DNA from: Pseudomonadota bacterium
GTDB taxonomy: Bacteria; Pseudomonadota; Gammaproteobacteria; Burkholderiales; Rhodocyclaceae
Length of the DNA stretch: 64,000 bases
Direction of reading: 5' to 3'
Assembly: GCA_018241685.1 (NCBI GenBank)
Contig: JAFEDJ010000011.1
Location: forward strand, 62,001-126,000
Shown here: one piece after another, positions 53,372-62,317 of the stretch
Layout: each line of letters starts with the position of its first letter
Numbering within the stretch: the stretch's first letter is position 1
The notes under the pieces: generated by a model
The model's database searches: none
What the model saw: only the letters and a program-made list of their open reading frames with translations
Told to the model about the DNA's origin: nothing
Program-made: the position numbers and the translations under genes

Positions 53372-54180
53372 TCCACGAGGCCGAAATGCCAGGTCGCCAG
53401 CACGATGATGCCGAAGGCGATGCGGTACCACGCAAACGGCACGAAGTCATGGCTGGAGATGTAGCGCAACAGCCAGCGTACGCAGAAAAAGGCCGAGACG
53501 AAGGCTGCGATGAAACCGACGATCCACATGCCGATGTCGTCGGCATTGAGCAGGGCGCGTTCCTTGTAGAGTTCGTAGATGGTCGCGACGCCAAGGGTCG
53601 GGATGGCGAGAAAGAAGGAGAACTCGGTCGCCGCCTTGCGGGACAGGCCGAAGAGCATGCCGCCGATGATCGTCGAGCCGGATCGGGAGGTGCCGGGGAT
53701 CAGCGCGAAAGCCTGAGCGATACCCATTTTGAGGGCGTCCAGGGGGCGCATGTCATCGACAGTTTCGATGCGGATGCGGTGGTCGCGCCGCTCGGCCCAC
53801 AGAATCACGAAGGCTCCGACGATGAAGGCCGTGGCCACAGGCAGCGGGGCAAACAGCACAGCCTTGATCTTCTTGCCGAAAGCCAGCCCGAGGATGGCCA
53901 GCGGTAGGAAGGCGATGAACAGGTTGAGGACCAACCGGTTGGCCTCGCGCTGGCGGCCCAGGCCGGAAAAGGTGCTGATGATGCGCTCACGGAACTCCCA
54001 TACGACGGCCAGGATGGCGCCGGACTGGATGACGATTTCAAACAGCTTGCCCCGGTCGTCATTGAAGTCGAGCAGATCACCGGCCAGAATCAGGTGGCCG
54101 GTGCTGGAGATCGGCAGAAACTCGGTGAGGCCTTCGACCACACCGAGGATCAGGGCCTTGAGAAGCAGGATGATGTCCAT
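53356..54180 (-). CDS. uppP: Undecaprenyl-diphosphatase
   Basis: UppP (BacA) recycles the lipid carrier for peptidoglycan by removing one phosphate from undecaprenyl diphosphate on the periplasmic side. The 274-residue membrane protein shows [23 protein letters not shown] (catalytic Glu/Ser/His region) and [22 protein letters not shown] (Arg-containing phosphate-binding hairpin), with about eight helices. It leads the cluster containing the esterases and methyltransferase. Confidence 0.96.
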   Translation of the reverse strand: MDIILLLKALILGVVEGLTEFLPISSTGHLILAGDLLDFNDDRGKLFEIVIQSGAILAVVWEFRERIISTFSGLGRQREANRLVLNLFIAFLPLAILGLAFGKKIKAVLFAPLPVATAFIVGAFVILWAERRDHRIRIETVDDMRPLDALKMGIAQAFALIPGTSRSGSTIIGGMLFGLSRKAATEFSFFLAIPTLGVATIYELYKERALLNADDIGMWIVGFIAAFVSAFFCVRWLLRYISSHDFVPFAWYRIAFGIIVLATWHFGLVEWTAH

Positions 54181-54367
54181 GAACGATTGACTGTAAGCGG
54201 CTTAGGGAGTTGGGATTATAGCGTTTGTATATCTTGTGCTTTGCAGCACGGGAGCATGGAATTCATCACGATCGGTTTCGAGATGCCTGAGTTGGGAAGT
54301 GACGATTTCAGCCTTTTGTGAGAACCTGAGTTTTAAATAATAAAAATGTTAAATTTGTTTAATTCGA

Positions 54368-55582
54368 ATGCTAAAGAAAATCTCCGTCAACCGCCTTAAG
54401 GCGGGAATGTTCGTCCACGAACTGTGCGGGGACTGGATGTCCCACCCGTTCTGGCGCGCCCAGTTCATGCTCAAGGGCGAAGACTTGCGCCGCATCGTCG
54501 ATGCTGGCATCCAGCATGTTTACATCGACACGGCTCGCGGCCTGGATGATATCGAGGCGGTGGCCGCGTCGGAAGTTCAGGCCGCGGTCGAGCAGGAACT
54601 CCAGGCTGTGCTCGCCACCCCCGACGATCACGTGCTGCGGGTGTCGCTGCATGAGGAGATGGCCCGTGCGCGCAAGGTGCATGAGCAGGCTCACAAGGTC
54701 GTGCGCACGATGATGCGCGATGTACGTCTGGGGCGGGCGGTATCGTTGGAGGATGCCGAACCGGTGGTCGAGGCGATCACGGGGTCCGTGCTGCGTAACA
54801 GCGGGGCGCTGCTCGGCCTCATCGGCATCAAGAACAAAGACGACTACACCTTCCTGCATTCGGTCAGCGTCTGCACGCTGATGATCGCCTTCGGCCGCTC
54901 CCTCGGCCTGTCTGGCGACGAGCTGCGCCAGGGCGGGATCGGCGGCCTGTTGCACGACATCGGCAAAATGCGGGTACCCGATGCGGTGCTGAACAAGCCT
55001 GGCCGTCTGACGGACGCCGAGTTCGAGATGATCAAGCGCCATCCCGGCGACGGCCACGCGGTGCTGCTCGAAACTCCGGGCATCGGTCCGGTGCCGCTGG
55101 ACATCACGCGCCATCACCACGAGCGCCTGGATGGGCATGGCTATCCCGACAAGCTGTCCGGTGATGCGATTTCAACGATGGCGCGGATGGCGGCGATCGT
55201 CGATGTTTACGACGCGATCACTGCCGACCGCTGCTATCACAAGGGACTGCCGGCTGCCGAGGCGCTGCGCAAGATGTGGGAGTGGAGCGCAGATCACTTC
55301 GATCAGAAGCTGCTGCAGGCTTTCATGCGTTGCGTCGGCATCTATCCGGTGGGTAGCCTGATACGCCTCGAGTCGGGGCGGCTCGGGGTGGTCATCGAGC
55401 AGAACGAAGGCAGCCTGCTGACCCCGCGGGTACGGATCTTCTTCTCAACCCGCTCGAACGGGTATACCAAGCCCGAGGTGATCGACCTGTCCCGGCGGCC
55501 GGGAAATGTAGACCGGATCGTTTCCGCTGAAACGCCGGAGAAGTGGGGCATCGATCCCCGGCGCTTCCTGCTGCAGAGCTAA
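54368..55582 (+). CDS. HD-GYP domain protein, predicted c-di-GMP phosphodiesterase
   Basis: The 404 residues start with a DUF3391 domain (LKKISVNRLKAGMFVHELCGDW), followed by an HD-GYP domain: metal-binding HD in LLHDIGKMRVPD (about residue 195), the HHxxxxGxGYP loop as RHHHERLDGHGYPDKL (about 248) and DVYDAITADRCYH. It should hydrolyse c-di-GMP to pGpG/GMP. No receiver domain. The 40 bases upstream are unusually AT-rich and without a recognisable ribosome-binding site, although MLKKISV is the conserved start. Confidence 0.93.
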   Translation: MLKKISVNRLKAGMFVHELCGDWMSHPFWRAQFMLKGEDLRRIVDAGIQHVYIDTARGLDDIEAVAASEVQAAVEQELQAVLATPDDHVLRVSLHEEMARARKVHEQAHKVVRTMMRDVRLGRAVSLEDAEPVVEAITGSVLRNSGALLGLIGIKNKDDYTFLHSVSVCTLMIAFGRSLGLSGDELRQGGIGGLLHDIGKMRVPDAVLNKPGRLTDAEFEMIKRHPGDGHAVLLETPGIGPVPLDITRHHHERLDGHGYPDKLSGDAISTMARMAAIVDVYDAITADRCYHKGLPAAEALRKMWEWSADHFDQKLLQAFMRCVGIYPVGSLIRLESGRLGVVIEQNEGSLLTPRVRIFFSTRSNGYTKPEVIDLSRRPGNVDRIVSAETPEKWGIDPRRFLLQS

Positions 55583-55824
55583 GCTTCAGCCGACTGCCGC
55601 AACTGGACGTCGAGGGTGTCGATCACTGCGCTCCAGTCGGCATCCTCGGCAATCTCGTTCTTCAGGAAGGCCGCCTGGACAGGGGACCAGAAAGGCGCCT
55701 CGCTCAAGGGAACATCGTGGGGCAGCGGCGCATGGGCGGCGATGAAGGCATCGATGGCACTGCTTTCACTGGGCAGCCCGAGCTGGGCGAACAGGTTGGC
55801 GATGTTGTGGATGTGCGATTCCAT
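55579..55824 (-). CDS. DUF2789 family protein
   Basis: A small soluble protein of 81 residues, MESHIHNIANLFAQLGLPSE at the N-terminus, then FIAAHAPLPHDVPLSEAPFWSPVQAAFLKNEIAEDADWS, the block pattern of DUF2789. Function unknown. Its stop overlaps that of the convergent HD-GYP gene by 4 bases. GGGAGAT lies just before ATG 55824 and supports that start. Confidence 0.85.
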   Translation of the reverse strand: MESHIHNIANLFAQLGLPSESSAIDAFIAAHAPLPHDVPLSEAPFWSPVQAAFLKNEIAEDADWSAVIDTLDVQLRQSAEA

Positions 55825-55917
55825 GACGATCTCCCGACGTTGGTGATGGGGGGTTAATGTTGGTCCGATAAGGAAGGTACAGGTTCCCTCCGCTGGTGCC
55901 GGCGGCATGACATCGTA

Positions 55918-55936
55918 TATATTAGTTTTTTCTAAT
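55918..55936 (+). promoter_or_regulatory. -10-like box and inverted repeat upstream of the DUF3365 gene
   Basis: TATATT (55918-55923) precedes ATTAG (55921-55925), tttttt, CTAAT (55932-55936), a perfect 5-bp inverted repeat with a T6 spacer. No good -35 is seen 17 bases upstream, so an activator-dependent promoter or a repressor site is possible. It lies 15 bases before the ATG. Confidence 0.35.
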
Positions 55937-55950
55937 TAACGAGGTCCGTC

Positions 55951-56517
55951 ATGCTCCGCTTTTCCCTTGTGACTCTTGCCTGTATCGCCGTCAACGTCCA
56001 GGCCCAGGACCTGGAGGCGCTCAAGCTCGACACCCGTACGCAGGCACTGCCGGTGCTGCCGAAGGTGGTCGCGATGATGAAGGAAACCGTTGTCGCAAAG
56101 GGCGCGGTGGACGCGATCCCCGTCTGCAAGGACAAGGCTCCGCAGTTGATCAAGGAGCAGTCCGCCAAGACTGGCTGGCAGATGCGCCGCGTGAGCCTCA
56201 AAACGCGTAACCCGGAGCGGGGCGCGCCTGATGTCTGGGAGGCGCGCCAACTGGCCGAGTTCAACATCCGTGCGGCCAATGGCGAAAAACCCGACACGCT
56301 CGAGGCTGGAGAGGTCATCAGTGAGAACGGCAAGCAGGTCTATCGTTATATCAAGGCCATCCCGGTCGGGGACGTATGCCTGGCCTGCCACGGCGCACGA
56401 GAGGGGCTGGATGCGGCGCTGAAGGAACAATTGGCGCGCAGTTACCCGCACGATCGGGCCGTGGATTACCAGTTGGGCCAGATCCGTGGTGCCCTGAGTG
56501 TCCAGCGCCCGCTGTAG
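55951..56517 (+). CDS. Periplasmic DUF3365 haem-binding protein
   Basis: A 188-residue exported protein: short signal peptide (RFSLVTLACIAVNVQA), then a DUF3365 sensor-type domain ending in the c-type haem motif CLACHG. DUF3365/Tll0287-like domains bind haem covalently and usually occur fused to kinases or cyclases; here the domain is free-standing. A redox- or ligand-sensing role is inferred. GAGG sits about 7 bases before ATG 55951. A two-component operon lies 630 bases downstream, with one gene between. Confidence 0.85.
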   Translation: MLRFSLVTLACIAVNVQAQDLEALKLDTRTQALPVLPKVVAMMKETVVAKGAVDAIPVCKDKAPQLIKEQSAKTGWQMRRVSLKTRNPERGAPDVWEARQLAEFNIRAANGEKPDTLEAGEVISENGKQVYRYIKAIPVGDVCLACHGAREGLDAALKEQLARSYPHDRAVDYQLGQIRGALSVQRPL

Positions 56518-56607
56518 GGGCCGTGTGCCTGATGGCTGAAACCCGTTGATGCTGTTTGGGACTCCCGTATCATGCGGGCGGTATTCAATTTCCCAACGAG
56601 GTTCAGC

Positions 56608-56949
56608 TTGAAAATCCTGGCAACCCTGATGATTCTTGCCGGCCTGACCGGCTCTGCCGAGGCCTGCGGCCGCTACCATGACGACTGGGGGGGCAGCGAC
56701 AAAGCGGCGCATTTTGGCGTTTCCGCTGCGCTTGGTGTCGGTGCGTCGCGGTTGTCGTCCGATCCGTGGACGGCCTTTGGCCTGGCGCTGGCTCCCGGGG
56801 TGGCCAAGGAGATCTACGACTCCCAGCAGGATTGCAACCGCTTTTCGTGGAAGGATCTGGCCTGGGATGCGGTGGGGGCGTATGTCGGCGTGCGGGCCGG
56901 TAACTGGATGCTTGGGCCGACCGGTGCGTCTTATCGCCTGAGCTTCTGA
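56608..56949 (+). CDS. YfiM-like small exported protein (DUF2279-type)
   Basis: A 113-residue protein beginning with a signal (KILATLMILAGLTGSAEAC) and containing DKAAHFGVSAALGVGAS and ALAPGVAKEIYDSQQ, blocks seen in YfiM-type proteins (DK..HF.......G...KE..D). The Cys after SAEA might be a lipidation site but the box A-E-A-C is weak. I prefer TTG 56608, which has GAGG upstream and starts the signal directly; ATG 56572 would add 12 residues. Function unknown. Confidence 0.7.
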   Translation: MKILATLMILAGLTGSAEACGRYHDDWGGSDKAAHFGVSAALGVGASRLSSDPWTAFGLALAPGVAKEIYDSQQDCNRFSWKDLAWDAVGAYVGVRAGNWMLGPTGASYRLSF

Positions 56950-56961
56950 GAGGTCGACGCG

Positions 56962-56992
56962 ATAAGGATCCGGTGATAAGGATTTCCTAAGG
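56962..56992 (+). promoter_or_regulatory. Tandem half-sites, candidate response-regulator binding region
   Basis: ATAAGG at 56962-56967 and 56976-56981 and CTAAGG at 56987-56992. The last two are exactly 11 bases apart, the spacing used by OmpR/PhoB-family regulators on direct repeats; the first lies 14 bases earlier within a perfect 9-base repeat GATAAGGAT. Autoregulation of the downstream two-component operon is inferred. Confidence 0.45.
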
Positions 56993-57005
56993 GACGCGAA
57001 CTAGA

Positions 57006-57038
57006 GTGATCACGGACTTCGCTGGAGGACGTGATCAC
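57006..57038 (+). other. Inverted repeat in two-component operon leader
   Basis: GTGATCACG (57006-57014), 15 bases, CGTGATCAC (57030-57038): 9-bp perfect arms, each itself containing the palindrome GTGATCAC. It may be an operator or a leader hairpin. Confidence 0.5.
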
Positions 57039-57070
57039 CGGGATGTGTGCCGACTTGTGCGATCCTGTTC

Positions 57071-57114
57071 AGCCACAGGAGAGGGATGTCCTCTCCTGTG
57101 GCTGTTTTCATTTT
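57071..57114 (+). terminator. Strong intrinsic terminator or attenuator before the response-regulator gene
   Basis: AGCCACAGGAGAGG (57071-57084), loop gatgt, CCTCTCCTGTGGCT (57090-57103), then GTTTTCATTTT. The 14-bp perfect stem and T-rich tail are as good as any in the window. Only 32 bases separate it from ATG 57147, too few for a separate promoter, so it probably sits inside the operon leader or ends a small RNA. Confidence 0.75.
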
Positions 57115-57146
57115 CAAGTTGCCTGTCGTTTGAAGGAGCCGCTCGG

Positions 57147-57812
57147 ATGCGTGTTCTGCTGGTTGAGGATGACCGCCTGCTGGGTGATGGCGTGAAGGCT
57201 GGGCTCACGGGCGCCGGCTTCGTGGTGGACTGGGTCCGCGACGGGGAGGCCGCACTGGCCGCACTGGGTTGTGAGAGCTTTGCCGCGGTGCTGCTCGATC
57301 TTGGCCTGCCGCGCAAGGACGGTGTCGCCGTGCTGGCAACGCTGCGTGCCGCCGGTAATCCCGTGCCCGTGCTGGTGCTGACGGCCCGCGATCAGGTGGC
57401 GGACAAGGTCCGGGCCCTCGATCAGGGGGCGGACGATTACGTCGTCAAACCCTTCGATCTGGATGAGCTGGCGGCCCGTTTGCGGGCGTTGGTCCGGCGT
57501 TCCCAGGGGCGGGCGGACAGTTGCCTGCGCCATGGTGAGCTGACGCTCGATCCGGCTGCCCGTACGGTGACGCTGAAGGGTGAGTCGGTGCTGTTGACCG
57601 GCAAAGAGTTCGAACTGCTGCGCATGCTGCTCGATGCCGCGGGGAGGGTGCTGACTCGCCGGGTGCTCGATGAACAGCTTTACGCGTGGGGTGATGCGGT
57701 GGAGAGCAATGCGCTGGAGGTACATATCCACCATCTGCGCCGCAAACTCGGTAGCGAGCTGATCCGCACCGTCCGCGGTGTGGGCTACATGGTGGACGAG
57801 GCGCCCCGGTGA
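57147..57812 (+). CDS. QseB/PmrA-like response regulator
   Basis: A 221-residue OmpR-family regulator. The receiver has acidic DD (VEDDRLL), the phosphorylated Asp in AVLLDLGLPRKDG (about residue 51), the switch Thr in VLTARD and Lys in VVKPFDLDEL. The winged helix domain has LTGKEFELLRMLLDAAGRVLTR and VEVHIHHLRRKLG-type (LEVHIHHLRRKLGSE) recognition and VRGVGYMVDE. ATG 57147 has GAAGGAG 6-7 bases upstream. The gene overlaps the kinase gene by 4 bases. Confidence 0.92.
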   Translation: MRVLLVEDDRLLGDGVKAGLTGAGFVVDWVRDGEAALAALGCESFAAVLLDLGLPRKDGVAVLATLRAAGNPVPVLVLTARDQVADKVRALDQGADDYVVKPFDLDELAARLRALVRRSQGRADSCLRHGELTLDPAARTVTLKGESVLLTGKEFELLRMLLDAAGRVLTRRVLDEQLYAWGDAVESNALEVHIHHLRRKLGSELIRTVRGVGYMVDEAPR

Positions 57813-59206
57813 CGGCGGCCCGCTCCGTCTACTCCCTGCGCCGCCGTCTGGTGGCGATGTTGATCGTGGCCGTCGCGGTCTTGTGGAGCTTGTCGGCCGT
57901 GGTGGCCTTCCGGATTGCCCACGAGGAGGCCGACGAGCTCTTCGATGCCCAGCTCATGCAGGTGGCGGAAACTTTGCTGGCCATTGTGGCGGCCGGGCAG
58001 TCGCCCCAGGTCGCCCAGGAGATGGCGGAGCACCAGCATGCCTACCAGTTACCGGTAGCCTTTCAGGCCTTGATTCACGACGATAAGGGCCACTGGCAAT
58101 TGCTGGTGCGCTCTGCAGAGATGCCGGAGCAGCCGGTGACCCTGCAGACTGGCTTCGATGAACATGAGCTCGATGGTGAATTGTGGCGCTTCGTCACCAT
58201 CGACCATGGCCACAGCCCCTATCGGGTGATCGTCGGCCAGAACCATAGCGCACGCTATCGCCTGGCCGGTGAGGTGGCCCTGCATCTGCTGCTGCCTATC
58301 CTGTTCGGCTTGCCGCTGATCGCCGTCGCGATCTGGGCGGTGGTGGGCCGTGCCCTGCGGCCGGTACAGGCCGTCGCCACGGCGGTAGGGGGGCTGGATG
58401 CGCGCCGGCTGGTGCCGGTGCAGGTCGATGGGGCGCTGCCGGAGGAGATTGCGCCGCTGGTCGGTTCGCTCGATGCGCTGGTGTTCCGGGTGGCTGAAGT
58501 GCTTGACCATGAGCGGCGCTTCACCGCCGATGCAGCCCATGAGCTGCGTACCCCGCTCGCGGCCGTCAAGATCCAGGCCCAGGTGGCGCGCAGGGCGGCT
58601 GACGAGGGCGTCCGTTCCCACGCGCTGGACCAGGTCCTGTCGGGTGTCGAGCGCATGACCCATCTGGTGGAGCAGCTGCTGACGTTGGCGCGCCTGGACC
58701 CGGAAGGGCGAGGTGTGGCGGACAACCCGGTGGACCTCGCCGAACTTGCGGAAACCGTGTGCTCCATTCTGACGCCCCAGGCCTTGCGCCGTGGGCAGAG
58801 TCTGGAGCTCGAGCCAGGGCGCGGCCTTGTGGTCAGTGGCAACCGCTGGTGGCTGGAGGTGTTGATACGGAACCTGGTGGACAACGCGCTGCGCTATTCA
58901 CCCGAAGGGGGGCACGTCATCGTGCAGGTCGATGCCGATACGGCCACGCTGAGGGTGGCCGACAATGGCCCAGGCATTGCGCCGGAGCAGCGCGAGCAGA
59001 TGCTGACCCGCTTTGCGCGGGGGGCTGGCAATGATGCGGATGGTTGCGGACTGGGCCTCTCCATCGTCGCCCGCATTGTCGAGATTGCCGGTGCCCGGCT
59101 GGACTTCGAACCTGGCCTGCCACGGGAAGGTGGATACGGGCTGGCCGTTGTGGTGCGTTTTCCTGCGGCGTGGTCCTTGCTTGGCGAGGAACGAGGCGGG
59201 CCTTGA
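57809..59206 (+). CDS. QseC-like sensor histidine kinase
   Basis: A 465-residue kinase with two membrane segments (about 14-36 and 153-176) flanking a 115-residue periplasmic sensor domain typical of the QseC/PmrB type (EEADELFDAQLMQVAETLL), a HAMP-like linker, the phospho-acceptor His in DAAHELRTPLAAV (about 245), N-box NLVDNALRYSPEGG, G1 VADNGPGIAPEQREQ and G2 GCGLGLSIVARI. Start is GTG 57809 within the upstream stop region. The signal sensed is unknown. Confidence 0.92.
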   Translation: MTAARSVYSLRRRLVAMLIVAVAVLWSLSAVVAFRIAHEEADELFDAQLMQVAETLLAIVAAGQSPQVAQEMAEHQHAYQLPVAFQALIHDDKGHWQLLVRSAEMPEQPVTLQTGFDEHELDGELWRFVTIDHGHSPYRVIVGQNHSARYRLAGEVALHLLLPILFGLPLIAVAIWAVVGRALRPVQAVATAVGGLDARRLVPVQVDGALPEEIAPLVGSLDALVFRVAEVLDHERRFTADAAHELRTPLAAVKIQAQVARRAADEGVRSHALDQVLSGVERMTHLVEQLLTLARLDPEGRGVADNPVDLAELAETVCSILTPQALRRGQSLELEPGRGLVVSGNRWWLEVLIRNLVDNALRYSPEGGHVIVQVDADTATLRVADNGPGIAPEQREQMLTRFARGAGNDADGCGLGLSIVARIVEIAGARLDFEPGLPREGGYGLAVVVRFPAAWSLLGEERGGP

Positions 59207-59236
59207 GGCGGTTACCCCGGGCCCGCGGACAGGATT

Positions 59237-59680
59237 TCAGGTGGCTAGATCACCCGCGATGTAACCGGCCAGGTGATTGATGGTGGCTTGCTGCTGTTCC
59301 ATCACTGATTTCACCGCATCGCCTATGCTGACGATGCCGACCACTTTGCCGTGATCTACCACCGGAAGGTGTCGCACGTGATTGTTGGTGATGATGCACA
59401 TGCAGTCGTCCACCGTATGGGTGGGAGAGACGGTGAGCACGTTGGGCGTCATCAGGTCGCCGACCTTGGTGTCTTTGGAAGCCAGTCCCTTGAGGACGAC
59501 CTTTCGGGCGTAGTCGCGCTCCGTAAAGATACCGGCCAGCCGTTCGCCTTCCATGACCAGAACCGCGCTCACGTTATGTTCGGCCATCAGGTGGAGGGCC
59601 TGCAACACGGTCGTGTCGGGTGTCACTGCGTGGCAGGCGGAGCCCTTGGCTTGAAGAATCTGTTGAACCGTTGCAGCCAT
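59237..59680 (-). CDS. CBS-domain pair protein
   Basis: A 147-residue protein made of two CBS repeats (HLMAEHNVSAVLVMEGERLAGIFTERDYARKVVLKG and DDCMCIITNNHVRHLPVVDHGKVVGIVSIGDAVKSV), as in stand-alone adenine-nucleotide-binding regulatory proteins. A short C-terminal helix (HLAGYIAGDLAT) ends it. AAGGAGGG, an excellent Shine-Dalgarno, is 10 bases upstream of ATG 59680. Partner unknown. Confidence 0.92.
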   Translation of the reverse strand: MAATVQQILQAKGSACHAVTPDTTVLQALHLMAEHNVSAVLVMEGERLAGIFTERDYARKVVLKGLASKDTKVGDLMTPNVLTVSPTHTVDDCMCIITNNHVRHLPVVDHGKVVGIVSIGDAVKSVMEQQQATINHLAGYIAGDLAT

Positions 59681-60028
59681 TGTCTTGAACCCTCCTTATT
59701 GTTCGCCCCCTCAGGGCCTGCAGCCCTCTGCTACAGGCTAGTCAGAGTGTATAGCTTGGGTGGAAGAGCGCAAGAGTGCAAGCCGCTGTGCGCCACTTTC
59801 GGGGAGGCGGAGTGGGTAGGTGACCCCGTGCCGTCCGGTGGGCTTTTCCACATGCCCGGAGACAATACTGGCTGAGTTCAAGCCCCCTCGCCGGGGTGTG
59901 AGCCAATTCACGCCGGCATTGAAAAACGGTGCAGCACGTCGCGCATCGTGATTTTTTGGGCACTGCTCATTCTGGCCGCTGCTTACTCTTGAGGTGTCAG
60001 AGTAATTGAAGTCGGAGTGAGGTGCATC
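59681..60028. other. 348-base stretch without a recognisable gene
   Basis: It holds the upstream region of the CBS gene (reverse) and of the small membrane-anchored protein gene (forward). Short open frames here lack start signals and coding character. I see no tRNA fold or convincing promoter pair. The last 30 bases contain the GGAGTGAGGTG ribosome-binding region of the next gene. Confidence 0.5.
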
Positions 60029-60511
60029 ATGCTCATCGTATTGATTGGTGGTTTCGGCGTGTTTGCGCTGGCTGTCATCGCTGTTCAGACTTGGCGTGAA
60101 CGTAAGGCAGAGCAGAGGCGCCTGGCTAAGGAATGGGAAATCCTGCTGACACGGATGTTCGCTGCCCAGGCCATGGGGCAGTATCGGCTCGTGCGCGAAC
60201 AGATCCTGCACTCCTGCCGGGGGCTCGATCAGGGGTTGGTGCCACAGCCACAGGTTCCGCATCTGAAGGCCCGTCTGGCCAGTCTGCTGGTTCAGGACCC
60301 GGTTTATCCATCCGTGCTGCAGGAGATCCGGCTCGCTTGTACGGCGCAGCTCGAGGTGAGTGAATTTAGCCTGGCGGTTAGCCTGCGCGAATTTCTCATC
60401 GAGGATATCCGTCAATGCCTGGCGCTCGCTGAGGCCTTTGGGCAGGTTGAGCGCCGGGGTGAGCAAGGCGACGCCCGGGTGGCTGCGAGTTTTCACCACG
60501 CGACAACGTAA
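60029..60511 (+). CDS. Hypothetical membrane-anchored protein
   Basis: Not recognised. The 160-residue protein has an N-terminal membrane helix (LIVLIGGFGVFALAVIAVQTW), a basic stretch (RERKAEQRRLAKEWE) and a soluble helical region, including RLVREQILHSC and LEVSEFSLAVSLREFLIED. The positive charge after the helix suggests the bulk is cytoplasmic. ATG 60029 follows GGAGTGAGGTG; GTG 60017 is an unlikely alternative. It is monocistronic and ends in a strong terminator shared with panC. Confidence 0.6.
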   Translation: MLIVLIGGFGVFALAVIAVQTWRERKAEQRRLAKEWEILLTRMFAAQAMGQYRLVREQILHSCRGLDQGLVPQPQVPHLKARLASLLVQDPVYPSVLQEIRLACTAQLEVSEFSLAVSLREFLIEDIRQCLALAEAFGQVERRGEQGDARVAASFHHATT

Positions 60512-60552
60512 AATGAAGAAGGGCGGTCCGTTCGGGCCGCCCTTCTTCATTT
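60511..60552. terminator. Bidirectional intrinsic terminator
   Basis: AAATGAAGAAGGGCGG (60511-60526), a 10-base loop, CCGCCCTTCTTCATTT (60537-60552): a 16-bp perfect stem with A-rich and T-rich ends, serving the forward hypothetical gene and the reverse panB-panC operon. Confidence 0.85.
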
Positions 60553-60556
60553 GCGC

Positions 60557-61393
<837 letters not shown>

Positions 61394-62212
61394 TCAGTAG
61401 CTGTGTTCGGGGCCGGGGAAGCGGCCCGCCTTGACGTCGGTGACGTAGCGGCCGACGGCCTCGTCGATGCTCGTTGCGCCGTCCATGAAATTCTTGGCGA
61501 AACGCGGACGCTTGCCGTGGAAGACGCCCAGCAGGTCGTGCAGTACCAGCACCTGACCGTGGCAGTCCACACCGGCGCCGATACCGATGGTCGCCATCGA
61601 CGTCAGACTGGCGGTGACGTCGGCGGCCAGGGTCGAGGGCACCATCTCCAGCACGACCATCGCTGCACCGGCTTGTTCAAGGGCCAGTGCGTCGGCCTTG
61701 AGGGTCGCCGCGGCTTCCTCGCTGCGACCTTGCACGCGGTAGCCGCCGAGCTGATGGACGGATTGCGGCGTGAGGCCGATATGGGCGCACACCGGCACGC
61801 CCCGCTCGACCAGGAAACGTACGGTCTCGGCCATGAAGGCGCCGCCTTCGAGCTTGACCATCTGCGCTCCGGCCGCCATCAGGCGCGCCGAGTTGCGCAT
61901 GGCCTGGGCAGGGTTCTCGGTGTAGCTGCCGAAGGGCAGGTCGGTGACGATCAGCGGGCGGTTGCAGCCGCGGGCCACGCACTCGGTGTGATAGACCATG
62001 TGCTCCATGGTTACCGGCAGCGTGGTCTTCTGTCCCTGCAGCACGTTGCCGAGGGAGTCTCCGATCAGGATCACGTCCACGCCGTTGCGTTCCAGCAGTG
62101 CGGCGAAGCTGGCGTCGTAACCGGTGAGCATGGTGATCTTGCGACCCTCGGCGCGCATCTTGCCGAGCTCGAAAAGGGTCACGGGTTTGTCGTTATCTTG
62201 CAGATAGCTCAT
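61394..62212 (-). CDS. panB: 3-methyl-2-oxobutanoate hydroxymethyltransferase
   Basis: PanB makes ketopantoate, the first step of pantothenate synthesis. The 272-residue barrel enzyme has [50 protein letters not shown] and [20 protein letters not shown]. It precedes panC; the 105-base gap to the upstream kinase gene may hold its own promoter. Confidence 0.97.
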   Translation of the reverse strand: MSYLQDNDKPVTLFELGKMRAEGRKITMLTGYDASFAALLERNGVDVILIGDSLGNVLQGQKTTLPVTMEHMVYHTECVARGCNRPLIVTDLPFGSYTENPAQAMRNSARLMAAGAQMVKLEGGAFMAETVRFLVERGVPVCAHIGLTPQSVHQLGGYRVQGRSEEAAATLKADALALEQAGAAMVVLEMVPSTLAADVTASLTSMATIGIGAGVDCHGQVLVLHDLLGVFHGKRPRFAKNFMDGATSIDEAVGRYVTDVKAGRFPGPEHSY

Positions 62213-62317
62213 GGCAGGTCCTCCTCGCGGCGGCAGTTAACCCCAATCTTGTGCAGGGCACAAGAGGGTGCGGCAGCAAAGAAAGCAAAAGCGTAAGGCG
62301 GGAGCGGGGCGTGGGCG

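Noticed and set aside
59940..59980. Sigma-54 promoter around TTGGGCACTGCTC
   Set aside because: The GG and GC elements are not 10 bases apart, so the -24/-12 geometry fails.
59681..60028. A small hidden gene or tRNA in the 348-base gap
   Set aside because: Open frames are short, lack ribosome-binding sites, and no cloverleaf with a T-loop GTTCRA-type segment is apparent.
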